In this document: positions 54,147 through 64,000 of the stretch, piece after piece | Numbering within the stretch: the stretch's first letter is position 1 | Layout of the letters: each line of letters starts with the position of its first letter | Assembly (NCBI RefSeq): GCF_021440195.1 | Contig: NZ_JAJTSZ010000005.1 | Location: 62,001 to 126,000, forward strand | Length of the DNA: 64,000 nt | Direction of reading: 5' to 3' | DNA from: Dyadobacter sp. CY356 | GTDB taxonomy: Bacteria > Bacteroidota > Bacteroidia > Cytophagales > Spirosomataceae | Position numbers and translations under genes: made by a program | The notes under the pieces: model-generated | Told to the model about the DNA's origin: nothing | Databases searched by the model: none | The model's input: the letters and a program-made list of their open reading frames with translations, nothing else

Positions 54147-54180
54147 AAAACAGAGCCGGACATTTGCCCGGCTCTGTTTT
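54147..54180. terminator. Bidirectional terminator, ppk2 / coiled-coil gene
   Basis: Arms 54147-54159 and 54168-54180 make a 13-bp stem with an 8-base loop, and T- and A-runs flank it. Convergent genes. Confidence 0.93.
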
Positions 54181-54204
54181 TATTCGCAAACACTGTCAGA
54201 GTTA

Positions 54205-55155
54205 TTATTTGATCGTGAAATTAGTTCCACCGATTTTATAACCTTCTGAATAAAGTTCTACACTGTATTTTCCAGGACGAAGCTGCGAGTTATCATAAAG
54301 CATCTCAACTTTCTGATTGTTGTTCTGGTAAGCAACTGATTCACGTGCTGTGAATTTAGAAGGCGCACCGTCAACTTCAAACTCTCCTGAACCTGTTGCG
54401 TCATTGGCAACCACTGCTCCTTGCGGATCAAGAACTCTTAAATAAATATCTTTTGATTCCTGTGCTGTAAGTGCATTTTCAGGTAGGTTGAAAACCAGTT
54501 TCAACTTATCAACTCTTTTAGCTTTGTATTCTTCTTTGTCTTTTGTTTTTCCTCTCGAATTAACGGTTAGTACTTTCAGGTTTTGCGCTTTCAGAGCTGC
54601 TGCCTGACTCACCTTTGCAGAAAGTTCTTTATTAACAGCGGTAAAGGTTACTACTGAATCCGATAATTCCGTTTGACGTTTAACCAACCTTTCACGTTCG
54701 CTAGTAAGCGTTCCTACGTGGGTACTAAGCGAATCATTTGAAGCTACCAATTGCTCGTTTTCAAGTTTAAGCTGAGCGATAACTTCGTCTTTTTCAACCA
54801 GGAATTTTTCGTATTCTTTGATCTTAGCAAGATATTTTCCAGTTTCAACTTTGTTGCTTCTTCTGAAAGCTGCTTTATCTGCTTCCAGCTGCGTTTTCAT
54901 TTTGGTAAGCTCTGAAACATCTCCGCCCAACTTTTCGATTTCAGCAATTTTTGTGTCAAGAACTGTCGATATAGAATCAAGTTTTGTTTTAGTAAGTGCC
55001 AATTCTCTGGCCTTTTCTACAACCATTGATTCTTGTTGAGTCAATTCACTTTTCTGTGTTGTGAAAAGATAGCCAAACATGGCTGTCGCTAGACCCAGGA
55101 CAACTACCATTGCCCATGCTATTGTTTGCTTGTTTTTTTGTTCTGGCTGCTGCAT
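54205..55155 (-). CDS. Membrane-anchored coiled-coil protein of unknown function
   Basis: This 316-residue protein has an N-terminal membrane helix (residues ~13-31, VVVLGLATAMFGYLF) and then a long Glu/Lys/Leu-rich coiled coil (about 33-195). A C-terminal beta domain of about 110 residues follows (LKLVFNLPENALTAQESKDIYLRVLDP and on). The anchor places the coiled coil in the periplasm. No domain is recognised by name. It has no operon partner. Confidence 0.7.
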   Translation of the reverse strand: MQQPEQKNKQTIAWAMVVVLGLATAMFGYLFTTQKSELTQQESMVVEKARELALTKTKLDSISTVLDTKIAEIEKLGGDVSELTKMKTQLEADKAAFRRSNKVETGKYLAKIKEYEKFLVEKDEVIAQLKLENEQLVASNDSLSTHVGTLTSERERLVKRQTELSDSVVTFTAVNKELSAKVSQAAALKAQNLKVLTVNSRGKTKDKEEYKAKRVDKLKLVFNLPENALTAQESKDIYLRVLDPQGAVVANDATGSGEFEVDGAPSKFTARESVAYQNNNQKVEMLYDNSQLRPGKYSVELYSEGYKIGGTNFTIK

Positions 55156-55453
55156 TGATAATAATTTAGGTTATGTAATGTTTGATTTATTTAGATTTCA
55201 GTTAAATTCTGAGAGTTCAATAAACAATATCATTCCCTAGCCTTTCAATCAACTGAAAATTATCAATAACAACTGAAAAATATATTTACACAAAACAAAA
55301 AACTGCGAATTCTTTAAAATTTGGCATATAATGAATTATTAAAGCAAATCACAGAATTTAACGCATCATGTAACAGGTAATTCATTCAAAGAAAAATCCT
55401 GAGGACACCACACACAAATTAGGGCAAAATAGGACAACTTGTAACATAGAATT

Positions 55454-56053
55454 TTAATGCTTTACTTTTGCGCTTACATCAAATTCTTTCTTCTCCATGG
55501 TAGCGAGTTTTTGATATCCTTTAATTATGTAATTTTCTAAATGCCACTTGCCGCCTTGAAATGATCCATGCATTTCTATATTTTTTTCCGATTGATATAG
55601 TTTGTTCTCAGAGCGTAATAAGGCCTGAATAACAACCGGCGTTCCGGATATTTTATCCATTTCTATTTTCAAATATCGTACAGGCAAACTTTCTTCTGTT
55701 TTTAGCTTATATAAAACTGTCAGAGAATCCGGTTTAGTAATTGCATAACTTTTGCTATACGCCGGCTTATTGATATCAGCCTGTATAAATAATTCCAGTT
55801 CCTTTTTCCAATCCATATTACGTGACGTCAGCGTTTCGTTTTTACCGGATACGCGCATGGTCTTGGTAACTTCCGGCTTTTCTTTATTGAGCGAGGAAAC
55901 CTGCGATTCAATAAATCCTTTTAGATCATAATAAGTCATGACCTTACTTTCCCGCTCCTGCGCAGAGTCACAGCTGGTCAGAAAAAGTAAGACATATAGA
56001 ATAGGGGTAAATAAGGAAAATTGAAAAGATGAAATTGTTACTTTATTATTCAT
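55454..56053 (-). CDS. Lipoprotein of unknown function
   Basis: This 199-residue protein has a lipoprotein signal (YVLLFLTSCDSAQ, cysteine about residue 22). The rest is basic with a KLKTEESLPVRYLKIEMDK middle and a VSAKVKH end. No family is recognised. It follows gpmI on the same strand, but a terminator stands between them. The ATG at 56053 is used because a TTG extension to 56071 is less likely. Confidence 0.7.
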   Translation of the reverse strand: MNNKVTISSFQFSLFTPILYVLLFLTSCDSAQERESKVMTYYDLKGFIESQVSSLNKEKPEVTKTMRVSGKNETLTSRNMDWKKELELFIQADINKPAYSKSYAITKPDSLTVLYKLKTEESLPVRYLKIEMDKISGTPVVIQALLRSENKLYQSEKNIEMHGSFQGGKWHLENYIIKGYQKLATMEKKEFDVSAKVKH

Positions 56054-56097
56054 ATTTCTGTGAAGAAGCAAAATCGAAAATCTAACAGTTATAGCAC

Positions 56098-56131
56098 AAA
56101 AAAATCAGAGAGCCTGATGCAGACTCTCTGA
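56098..56131 (-). terminator. Terminator of gpmI
   Basis: TCAGAGAG at 56105-56112 pairs with CTCTCTGA at 56124-56131. The minus-strand transcript then reaches a run of T residues (56098-56104). Confidence 0.88.
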
Positions 56132-56161
56132 CAAAAATAACACCTTTTATTGGCGTATAGT

Positions 56162-57694
56162 TTAAAGAATACTATTACCGGACATTTCCAGCGGTTTTTC
56201 AATCCCCATTAATTCGAGAATTGTCGGTGCCATATCAGCAAGTTTACCGTCTTTAATCGGTTTTTGATAATCATTGTCAACCAAAATACACGGAACCAGA
56301 TTCAGCGAATGCGCCGTATTTGGTGACCCATCATCATTGGCCATATAATCAGAATTGCCATGATCTGCAATAATTATCGAAGTATATCCGTGTTCCAATC
56401 CGGTTGTCACAACTGATTGTACACACTGGTCAACCGTTTCGCAAGCTTTTACAGCAGCTTCAAAAACCCCGGTATGGCCCACCATATCCGCATTGGCAAA
56501 ATTCAGACAAACAAAGTCAACCTCTTCTTTTATCAGCTCAGGAACGATCAGATCACGAAGACCAAAAGCAGACATTTCTGGTTGTAAATCATAAGTCGCC
56601 ACTTTTGGAGAAGGACTTAACAAACGGCTTTCACCTTCAAACGGTTTTTCACGTCCACCGGAAAAGAAGAATGTTACGTGTGGATATTTTTCAGTTTCGG
56701 CAATGCGGATCTGTTTTTTACCGGCACCTTCCAAAACTTCTCCCAAAGTATTGTTAAGATTATCTTTGTCAAAAATGACAGATACACCTTTAAAGGTATC
56801 GTCATAATTAGTCATTGTAATGTAACGCAGGTTCAGTTTGTGCATATTCTGCTCATGAAAATCCTGCTGCGTAAGTGCTTCTGTTATTTCGCGCCCTCGA
56901 TCTGTACGGAAGTTGAAACAAACAACTACATCGTTCTCTTCAATAACCGCAACCGGCGAACCATCTTCCTTTACAGCAATAATCGGCTGGATAAATTCAT
57001 CCGACACGCCTGCTTCGTAAGATTCCTCAATTGCTGCCAAAATGCCGTCCGCTTTTACATGTTTACCTTCGCCTAAAACCATGGCATCGTAAGCAAGTTT
57101 CACACGTTCCCAGCGTTTGTCACGGTCCATTGCGTAATAGCGACCTGTAACGCTTGCAATTTGCCCGGTTGAAGATGTCATGGTTTCCTGCAACTCCGTA
57201 AGAAAACCCAGACCACTTTTTGGATCTGTGTCACGGCCATCCGTAAAAGCATGAACAAATACATTGCTTAAACCCTTATCAGCCGCGATTTTGCAAAGCC
57301 CTTTTACGTGATCAATATGAGAATGCACACCACCATCAGAAACCAATCCGATGAAGTGTACCTTTTTATTATTTTCTTTTGCAAAAGTAAATGCATCTAC
57401 CAATACCGGTTCGTTGGCCAGTGTTCCCGAAGAAACCGCCAGATTTATCTTTACCAGATCCTGATAAACAACACGGCCGGCACCCAGATTGGTATGTCCA
57501 ACTTCCGAGTTACCCATTTGACCATCCGGCAAACCAACGGCCAGGCCGCTTGCTTCCAGTTTACTATGAGGATATTTTGTTAATATGCTGTCGTAAAATG
57601 GAGTGTTGGCAGCTAAAACCGCTGAACGATTTTCCTCTCCGGCCTTGGCGATTCCCCAGCCGTCCATGATGATAAGAATTACTTTTTTTCCCAA
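56162..57694 (-). CDS. gpmI: 2,3-bisphosphoglycerate-independent phosphoglycerate mutase
   Basis: This enzyme interconverts 3- and 2-phosphoglycerate in glycolysis, without bisphosphoglycerate, using two Mn ions. The 510-residue protein has the phosphoserine loop MGNSEVGHT, HAFTDGRDT, the metal ligands in NFRTDRGREIT, NFANADMVGHTG and IADHGNSD. It is transcribed with the low-Mr phosphatase (59-base gap) and upstream FtsB-like gene, and its product feeds enolase encoded nearby. Confidence 0.97.
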   Translation of the reverse strand: MGKKVILIIMDGWGIAKAGEENRSAVLAANTPFYDSILTKYPHSKLEASGLAVGLPDGQMGNSEVGHTNLGAGRVVYQDLVKINLAVSSGTLANEPVLVDAFTFAKENNKKVHFIGLVSDGGVHSHIDHVKGLCKIAADKGLSNVFVHAFTDGRDTDPKSGLGFLTELQETMTSSTGQIASVTGRYYAMDRDKRWERVKLAYDAMVLGEGKHVKADGILAAIEESYEAGVSDEFIQPIIAVKEDGSPVAVIEENDVVVCFNFRTDRGREITEALTQQDFHEQNMHKLNLRYITMTNYDDTFKGVSVIFDKDNLNNTLGEVLEGAGKKQIRIAETEKYPHVTFFFSGGREKPFEGESRLLSPSPKVATYDLQPEMSAFGLRDLIVPELIKEEVDFVCLNFANADMVGHTGVFEAAVKACETVDQCVQSVVTTGLEHGYTSIIIADHGNSDYMANDDGSPNTAHSLNLVPCILVDNDYQKPIKDGKLADMAPTILELMGIEKPLEMSGNSIL

Positions 57695-57753
57695 TTTCGT
57701 ACTTGTTTAAAATTCCTGCTTTATATTAATTAGCTGACACCAGATTACCGGGC

Positions 57754-58272
57754 TTAATTTTCCTGATAATTTTTCTCTTTTGTCAATCCATGTTTTTCTA
57801 TCAAAAAATCTAAAAAAGCATTTCCGCTGCGTTCAACAATTTCATATACATTGTCAAAGGCCGGAAGCTCTTCGTAATAAGGATCTGGCACAATAACGGC
57901 CTCACCTCGCTCAGGATCGAACATTCTGTATAAATATAACTGATCTTCGGGCAAATAAAATCCATGCGCACGGAAGCTTTCCTTTCGAATATTTTCGAAA
58001 TTGGATTTGTCCATGGCCATGATATAGTTGAAATTTATAAAATCCTCGAAAGAAAGTTGTCTTGCCTGGTGTGTCAGTGTGATGCCATGAGACAATGCTA
58101 CTTTTCTCATGCGCTTATCCGGTAAGCTGCCAATATGATAAGCTCCCGTACCGGCAGAATCGCATTGGATAATATGATCTAGTCCCTTTTCATTAACAAG
58201 TGCTTTAAAAACGCCTTCTGCAATGGGAGACCGGCAAATATTCCCTAAACAAATAAAAAGTACGTTAATCAA
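57754..58272 (-). CDS. Low-molecular-weight protein-tyrosine phosphatase
   Basis: This phosphatase has 172 residues and the C-x5-R-S loop, CLGNICRSP at residues 8-16. The catalytic Asp is in VPDPYYEE. It can remove phosphate from tyrosine in capsule-related kinases or low-Mr targets, but no kinase is nearby. It sits between the FtsB-like gene and gpmI on the same strand. Confidence 0.95.
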   Translation of the reverse strand: MINVLFICLGNICRSPIAEGVFKALVNEKGLDHIIQCDSAGTGAYHIGSLPDKRMRKVALSHGITLTHQARQLSFEDFINFNYIMAMDKSNFENIRKESFRAHGFYLPEDQLYLYRMFDPERGEAVIVPDPYYEELPAFDNVYEIVERSGNAFLDFLIEKHGLTKEKNYQEN

Positions 58273-58316
58273 GGCGCAGGAGTGATATTGGTTAATGTTT
58301 GAAGAATAGCTAAAAA

Positions 58317-58646
58317 TTACTCTTCCTGTTTACTTTCAATGGGCTGGTTGTTTTCATCTACGATTACATAAACATCTTCATGCGGTTTGCGCATCAGATA
58401 TTTTTCTCTTGCCCATTTTTCAAGCATTTTAGGCGTACCGAATACTTCGTTACGCTCTTTTTTAACTTGTTTAATTTTATCTTCCAGGATTACTTTTTCC
58501 TTTTCCAGCTCTTTCATTTTGACACGGTTTGACAAAACTACTTTGAGATTATTGTTATCCAAAAACAAAATCCAGACAAGCCATACCACAAATGTTGCGG
58601 TATAGAATTTGCGCATGTGCGGTATAAGACTTTTAAAATCGATCAT
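58317..58646 (-). CDS. Septum formation initiator family protein (DivIC/FtsB-like)
   Basis: This small 109-residue protein has an N-terminal membrane helix (TATFVVWLVWILFLD) and then a coiled coil (MKELEKEKVILEDKIKQVKKERNEVF), with the closing EKWAREKYLMRKPHEDV that marks the family. DivIC/FtsB recruits peptidoglycan synthases at the division site. It lies between eno and the phosphatase gene; a terminator for eno stands upstream of it. Confidence 0.9.
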   Translation of the reverse strand: MIDFKSLIPHMRKFYTATFVVWLVWILFLDNNNLKVVLSNRVKMKELEKEKVILEDKIKQVKKERNEVFGTPKMLEKWAREKYLMRKPHEDVYVIVDENNQPIESKQEE

Positions 58647-58659
58647 GCCGGGAAAAGAG

Positions 58660-58685
58660 AAAACCGGAGCCTGAGCTCCGGTTTT
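58660..58685 (-). terminator. Terminator of eno
   Basis: Arms 58660-58670 and 58675-58685 form an 11-bp stem with a CTGA loop. It lies directly after the enolase stop and before the FtsB-like gene. Confidence 0.88.
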
Positions 58686-58697
58686 ATTAAACTTAAA

Positions 58698-60068
<1,371 letters not shown>

Positions 60069-60098
60069 TTACATTATCATAGAATTAAATTTTATAAC

Positions 60099-60806
60099 AT
60101 GAAAAGTATTCTCATATCATTTCTGGGCATATTGCTAACTGGCTCCGCTGTACTGGCGCAGACCCAGTTATCTACAAATGATTTTCAAAATAAGCTGAAT
60201 GCGACCAAACAGGCGCAATTGCTGGATGTTAGAACACCCGAGGAATTTGGCCAGGGGCATTTGGAAAGTGCAGAAAATATCGATTACAGAAATGCTGCGT
60301 TTAAAGAAAAGGTTGAAAAACTTGATAAAAATAAACCGGTATTTGTTTATTGCCTTTCCGGCGGACGCAGTTCAGCAGCGGCCAAAGTCCTTCATGAAAA
60401 AGGTTTTACCGATATTTATGAAATGCAGGGTGGTTTTATGAAATGGACTTCATCCGGCAAATTGATCGATGCACCAAAGGATGCAAGTGCCGTGAATAAG
60501 GGAATGAGCACAGCGGATTTCAAAAGACTTATAAGCTCTGATAAACTGGTTATGGTCGATTTTTACGCAACGTGGTGTGCTCCCTGTATCAAAATGCTTC
60601 CAACAGTGCATAAGCTGGCAGAAGAATATAAGTCAAAAGCTAACATTGAAACAATCCACTACGACCAGAATAAAGCACTGGCAAAGGAGCTTGGTATTGA
60701 TGAAATTCCTGCGTTTCTGTTTTACAAAAAAGGAAAATTGATTCTTCGGAAAAATGGGTTGATGGAAGAAGCAGAGTTTAAAAAGTTGATTGATGAAAAT
60801 ATTTAA
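60099..60806 (+). CDS. Exported rhodanese-thioredoxin fusion
   Basis: This 235-residue protein has a signal peptide (to VLAQ at about residue 21). A rhodanese domain with C85 in YCLSGGRS (residues ~25-120) is joined to a thioredoxin domain with W159-C-A-P-C163. A persulfide formed on C85 could be passed to, or reduced by, the thioredoxin CxxC, so a periplasmic sulfur-transfer or redox role is plausible. No homologue is named. It is divergent from eno and ends in a terminator shared with carA. Confidence 0.92.
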   Translation: MKSILISFLGILLTGSAVLAQTQLSTNDFQNKLNATKQAQLLDVRTPEEFGQGHLESAENIDYRNAAFKEKVEKLDKNKPVFVYCLSGGRSSAAAKVLHEKGFTDIYEMQGGFMKWTSSGKLIDAPKDASAVNKGMSTADFKRLISSDKLVMVDFYATWCAPCIKMLPTVHKLAEEYKSKANIETIHYDQNKALAKELGIDEIPAFLFYKKGKLILRKNGLMEEAEFKKLIDENI

Positions 60807-60817
60807 ATTATTATTCA

Positions 60818-60860
60818 ACACCAAAAAATCCCGCCGAATTTCGACGGGATTTTTTGGTGT
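60818..60860. terminator. Bidirectional terminator, rhodanese-thioredoxin / carA
   Basis: ACACCAAAAAATCCCG at 60818-60833 pairs with CGGGATTTTTTGGTGT at 60845-60860. A- and T-rich ends suit both convergent genes. Confidence 0.94.
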
Positions 60861-60875
60861 ATTTCTATTTTAATT

Positions 60876-61979
60876 CTAAACCTCTGACAGAAGCTTGGCA
60901 AACTCGTCAAATAAGTAACGCGAATCATGCGGTCCTGGTGAAGCTTCCGGGTGATATTGTACCGAGAACGCTGGATAATCTTTACGACGAATTCCTTCAA
61001 TCGTTTTATCATTCAGGTTAACGTGGGTAATCTCAACGTCCGGGTGACTCTGGATTTCGTCAGGATTAACAGCAAAACCATGATTTTGAGATGTGATCTC
61101 GCACATACCCGTGATCAGGTTTTTAACCGGATGATTTAAACCACGGTGGCCATGGTGCATTTTATATGTATTAATTCCGCTTGAAAGCGCCAGCAACTGG
61201 TGACCAAGACAAATACCAAACAATGGCTTGCCTGTTTTCACCATTTCGTCCACTGTCTTTATTGCGTAAGGCATCGCTGATGGATCGCCGGGTCCGTTGG
61301 AGATAAAAAATCCGTCCGGGTTCCAGCTCATTACTTCTTCGAAAGACGCCTGTGCAGGAAAAACCTTGCAGTAACATCCGCGCTGTGTAAGATTATTCAG
61401 AATGCTTTTCTTGATACCATAATCCATTACCGCAATTCTCCATTTGCTTCCAGCTTCCGTGCCCATGAAATAAGGCGTGTCCGTGGTTACAAGGGACGAT
61501 AATTCAAGACCATCCATGGAAGGCACTTTGTGCAATTCGTCCATCAATTCTTTTTCATCCAAGATCTGGGATGAAATAATGGCGTTCATTACTCCTTTTT
61601 CACGAACGTGGCGAACAATATGTCTGGTGTCAACATTACTAACACCAACAATTTTCGCCCTTTCAAAATATTCTTGAAGAGAATAATCAGCTGTATCCCG
61701 TGAATAAATCGTAGAGAAGGTATTGCATACCATTCCTTTGATTTTTACTGAACTTGATTCTTCTTCATCTTCCAGCTGAACACCATAATTTCCGATGTGG
61801 GAATTGGTGTTAACTATGATTTGTCCAAAATAGGAAGGGTCAGTATAAATTTCCTGATACCCCGTCATTCCCGTGTTAAAGCAGATCTCGCCACCGGTTG
61901 TGCCGTCTATCCCTAAAGCTAACCCTCTATATGCTGTTCCGTCTTCCAGCAGTAATAAAGCCTCTTTCTTTTGATTCAT
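60876..61979 (-). CDS. carA: Carbamoyl-phosphate synthase small subunit
   Basis: CarA is the glutaminase that supplies ammonia to CarB for carbamoyl phosphate, used in arginine and pyrimidine synthesis. The 367-residue protein has the N-terminal CPSase_sm domain (LLEDGTAYRGLALG) and the amidotransferase with GICLGHQ (nucleophile Cys) and QYHPEASPGPHD (His/Glu). carB is not adjacent. It lies just downstream of rplQ, the common Cytophagales order. Confidence 0.97.
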   Translation of the reverse strand: MNQKKEALLLLEDGTAYRGLALGIDGTTGGEICFNTGMTGYQEIYTDPSYFGQIIVNTNSHIGNYGVQLEDEEESSSVKIKGMVCNTFSTIYSRDTADYSLQEYFERAKIVGVSNVDTRHIVRHVREKGVMNAIISSQILDEKELMDELHKVPSMDGLELSSLVTTDTPYFMGTEAGSKWRIAVMDYGIKKSILNNLTQRGCYCKVFPAQASFEEVMSWNPDGFFISNGPGDPSAMPYAIKTVDEMVKTGKPLFGICLGHQLLALSSGINTYKMHHGHRGLNHPVKNLITGMCEITSQNHGFAVNPDEIQSHPDVEITHVNLNDKTIEGIRRKDYPAFSVQYHPEASPGPHDSRYLFDEFAKLLSEV

Positions 61980-62109
61980 ATATGGTTAAATCGATTTGCT
62001 AATTATAACGCTCTTACTGATAAAGCAGTTCAATTCATGCACAGTAAGAAACAAAGCACCATCTTGCTATTAAATTTGGCGCTGCAAAAGTATATATTTT
62101 TAGTCAAAA

Positions 62110-62141
62110 AAAAGGGTTAAACGAAAACGTTTAACCCTTTT
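62110..62141 (-). terminator. Terminator of the rpsD-rpoA-rplQ unit
   Basis: AAAAGGGTTAAACG at 62110-62123 and CGTTTAACCCTTTT at 62128-62141 enclose an AAAA loop, with T-runs on both strands. Confidence 0.94.
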
Positions 62142-62172
62142 AATTAATATTTATCGGATGCTTTCCACAAAA

Positions 62173-62739
62173 CTATTCGCTTTTAGCATCTTCTTGAGAT
62201 TCATCAGACTCAGCTTTTGGAGCTTCTGGTGTTTCGTCTTCAGCTACGATCGGGAAATCAGCTTTCGGCGCAGCTGGTGCTGCTTCTACTGCTGATGTTT
62301 CTGATCCGCCTTCTTTCTTACCACCACGACGGCTACGACGAGTTTTCACAGGTTTGTCTGCGTTAGCAAGTAGTAATGCATCGTTGAAATCAACAAGTTC
62401 CATCAAAGACATTTCAGCAGCATCACCCAAACGGTTACCCAATTTGATGATACGCGTGTATCCGCCCGGACGGTCAGCAATTTTATCAGAAATAGTACCA
62501 AAAAGTTCTTTAACTGATTCTTTGTCGTTCAAATAACCAAAGATCACACGACGATTGTGGGTCGTATCTTCTTTCGCGCGAGTTAACAAAGGCTCAACAA
62601 ACTTTTTAAGTTCTTTCGCTTTTGCAAGCGTTGTCTCAATTCTTTTGTGAAGAATCAACGAGGAAGCCATATTCGCAAGCATTGCTTTTCTGTGTGAATG
62701 CGTTCTTCCCAGGTGATTTACTTTTCTTCCGTGTCTCAT
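62173..62739 (-). CDS. rplQ: Ribosomal protein L17
   Basis: L17 is a large-subunit protein. The 188-residue chain starts [21 protein letters not shown], the family N-terminus, and has a basic [10 protein letters not shown] segment at residues ~130-145. The last ~45 residues are a long acidic Ala/Pro/Glu tail, not present in the 127-residue enterobacterial protein. Such tails occur in other Bacteroidota. The ATG at 62739 is used; an extension to 62772 adds 11 residues without similarity. Confidence 0.96.
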   Translation of the reverse strand: MRHGRKVNHLGRTHSHRKAMLANMASSLILHKRIETTLAKAKELKKFVEPLLTRAKEDTTHNRRVIFGYLNDKESVKELFGTISDKIADRPGGYTRIIKLGNRLGDAAEMSLMELVDFNDALLLANADKPVKTRRSRRGGKKEGGSETSAVEAAPAAPKADFPIVAEDETPEAPKAESDESQEDAKSE

Positions 62740-62813
62740 TTTGTTTTTGTTTAGTTGCTTCGAGCTGCGCATTGCTACGCGCTACAGAATACATACTTAT
62801 TATGGAATTTATT

Positions 62814-63803
62814 TTATTCTTCGTCCAAACGATATTTGGCAACATCCATTCCAAATACGAGTTGTTTGTCAGCAACAAGTTGCTCCAACTCAGTCAGAGA
62901 TTTTTTACCGAAGTTACGGAACTTCATCATGTCCGAAATTTCAAGTCTTACTAAATCACCCAAAGATTTCACGTCAGCTGATTTCAAACAGTTGTATGCA
63001 CGAACTGAAAGATCCAACTCTGACAATGAAGTTTTAAGCAATTTCCTCATACGCAACATTTCTTCATCAACCTGATTATCTTCTTCGGCTTTCTGTTTCT
63101 CAAACGTCATCGTCTGATCAGAGAATAGCATAAAGTGTTGAATCAAAATATTCGCAGCTCCTTTAAGAGCATCTTCCGGGTGGATTGACCCATCAGTTTG
63201 AATATCAATTAAAAGACGTTCGTAATCGGTACGTTGTTCAACACGCGTATTTTCAACGCTGTATTTAACATTTTTAATCGGCGTATAGATCGAGTCCATT
63301 GCGATGTATCCGAAAGGCAATTCATTTGCTCTTGGCTCATCAGCAGGAACGTATCCTCTTCCTTTATCCAACAAAAGTTCCATTTCGAACTCCTTGTTGT
63401 CGTCAATATGACAAATTACTTGATCAGGATTTAAAACTTCGAAAGCGCTGGTAAACTTGCTGATGTCACCGGCTGTGATAACCGAAACATTTTTAAGATT
63501 AACAACTATTCTGCTTTCGTTTAAATCCGATACTTTTTTAAATCGAACCATCTTAAGGTTCAGGATGATTTCTGTTACATCCTCAACAATACCTTCAATG
63601 GACGAAAATTCATGAAGAACACCAGGGAACTTCACGCTCGTGATGGCATAGCCTTCCAAAGATGAAAGAAGAATCCTGCGTAACGCATTACCGATTGTTA
63701 CGCCATACCCTTTCTCTAAAGGCTTAAATTCAAACAACCCGTGAAAGTCGTCTGCTTTTTCCATGACGACCTTATCAGGCATTTGGAAAGCTAATATTGA
63801 CAT
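62814..63803 (-). CDS. rpoA: RNA polymerase alpha subunit
   Basis: RpoA dimerises to start polymerase assembly. The 329-residue protein has the N-terminal domain ([23 protein letters not shown]), a linker, and the alpha-CTD ([24 protein letters not shown]). Length is normal. A rather good AGGAGC Shine-Dalgarno-like sequence lies about 7-12 bases before the ATG. It is between rpsD and rplQ. Confidence 0.98.
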   Translation of the reverse strand: MSILAFQMPDKVVMEKADDFHGLFEFKPLEKGYGVTIGNALRRILLSSLEGYAITSVKFPGVLHEFSSIEGIVEDVTEIILNLKMVRFKKVSDLNESRIVVNLKNVSVITAGDISKFTSAFEVLNPDQVICHIDDNKEFEMELLLDKGRGYVPADEPRANELPFGYIAMDSIYTPIKNVKYSVENTRVEQRTDYERLLIDIQTDGSIHPEDALKGAANILIQHFMLFSDQTMTFEKQKAEEDNQVDEEMLRMRKLLKTSLSELDLSVRAYNCLKSADVKSLGDLVRLEISDMMKFRNFGKKSLTELEQLVADKQLVFGMDVAKYRLDEE

Positions 63804-63892
63804 AGTCCTTGCTCCTTTTATAGTAGTAAATGATAGTTGATCACGCTACCGTTACCTTTGCGATCGCAAATATTGCCGTTTTTCGGCTACAA

Positions 63893-63917
63893 GCACGCTC
63901 CAAGACTGAAGCGTGCT
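63893..63917. promoter_or_regulatory. Hairpin between rpsD and rpoA
   Basis: AGCACGCT at 63893-63900 pairs with AGCGTGCT at 63910-63917 around a 9-base loop. No T-run follows on the minus strand, so it is more likely an mRNA processing or regulatory structure than a terminator. Confidence 0.5.
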
Positions 63918-63940
63918 CATAAAATTTTGAAGATTACTTA

Positions 63941-64000
63941 TTATTTCGAGTACAACTCAACGATAAGTTGCTCGTTGATGTTTTCAGGAATCTGCTCGCG
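63941..64000 (-). CDS. rpsD: Ribosomal protein S4, C-terminal end (partial)
   Basis: Only the last 19 codons and the TAA stop (63941-63943) are in the window. They encode REQIPENINEQLIVELYSK, the usual S4 C-terminus. The rest lies beyond the window end. Position upstream of rpoA fits the standard ribosomal operon. Confidence 0.9.
   Translation of the reverse strand, partial: REQIPENINEQLIVELYSK

Noticed and set aside
61980..62172. Riboswitch or attenuator in front of carA
   Set aside because: The only strong structure is the rplQ terminator at 62110-62141; no leader peptide or conserved aptamer was recognised.

Overview
The window looks like chromosomal DNA of a Bacteroidota species, most likely a Cytophagales member close to Dyadobacter/Spirosoma. 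This is an inference from gene content: the SOTCase-type ornithine carbamoyltransferase, a uppS-bamA-ompH-ompH cluster, DUF4249 with a TonB-dependent receptor carrying an STN domain, an S46 dipeptidyl-peptidase, a PorV-like barrel, a DAHP synthase with C-terminal chorismate mutase, an SDR-type threonine dehydrogenase, weak Shine-Dalgarno sites and a few TAnnTTTG-like -7 boxes. Coding density is high. No rRNA, tRNA, intact insertion sequence, prophage, CRISPR array or recognisable defence island was seen.

Layout. 1-5.3 kb: a GxxExxY nuclease-fold protein, an arginine-pathway carbamoyltransferase, ferrochelatase, then cysteine desulfurase and a GlmM-like phosphohexomutase (TAATG-coupled). 5.3-9.7 kb: transglutaminase and alpha-E (DUF403) genes divergent from a HerA-like ATPase, then a hotdog thioesterase. 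9.7-14.5 kb: an exported Gfo/Idh/MocA oxidoreductase, a ceramidase-like exported hydrolase, a quinone-reductase-type flavoprotein and its probable TetR regulator (shared palindromic operator), and YceI. 14.9-18.7 kb: a second transglutaminase, then the threonine-degradation pair tdh-kbl with a divergent Lrp/AsnC regulator. 18.8-25.8 kb: a four-gene cell-envelope operon (small secreted protein, TonB receptor, DUF4249 lipoprotein, macroglobulin/plug-like protein). 26-35.5 kb: nucleotide-sugar epimerase, HMG-CoA lyase, orphan proteins, PorV-like barrel, thymidine kinase, S46 peptidase, SGNH hydrolase and a lipoprotein. 35.5-39 kb: DAHP synthase-chorismate mutase, proline dehydrogenase, and lspA with an unusual repeated acidic tail. 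39-45.7 kb: an Ig-like secreted protein and the outer-membrane biogenesis operon uppS-bamA-ompH-ompH. 46-48.4 kb: a LytTR two-component pair whose kinase carries an N-terminal pentapeptide-repeat domain. 48.5-56 kb: DUF1080, fasciclin, ndk, nrnA, FKBP, rdgB, ppk2 and two envelope proteins. 56-64 kb: gpmI, a low-Mr phosphatase, a DivIC/FtsB protein, eno, a rhodanese-thioredoxin fusion, carA, rplQ, rpoA and the end of rpsD.

Functional links. carA and the argF' homologue sit at opposite ends and both serve arginine synthesis. ndk, rdgB, ppk2 and tdk are nucleotide metabolism and sanitation. uppS, bamA, two OmpH chaperones, lspA and glmM are envelope biogenesis. gpmI and eno are consecutive glycolytic steps. 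Most transcription units end in clear intrinsic terminators, several of them bidirectional.

The most interesting material is the four-gene envelope operon at 18.8-25.8 kb, the pentapeptide-repeat histidine kinase, the repeated tail on LspA, the two-site TetR circuit, and several intergenic clusters of short phased micro-repeats (389-427, 2551-2590, 10801-10893) plus a long inverted repeat at 27167-27248. None of these can be called a new system from sequence alone; each is given with a test.
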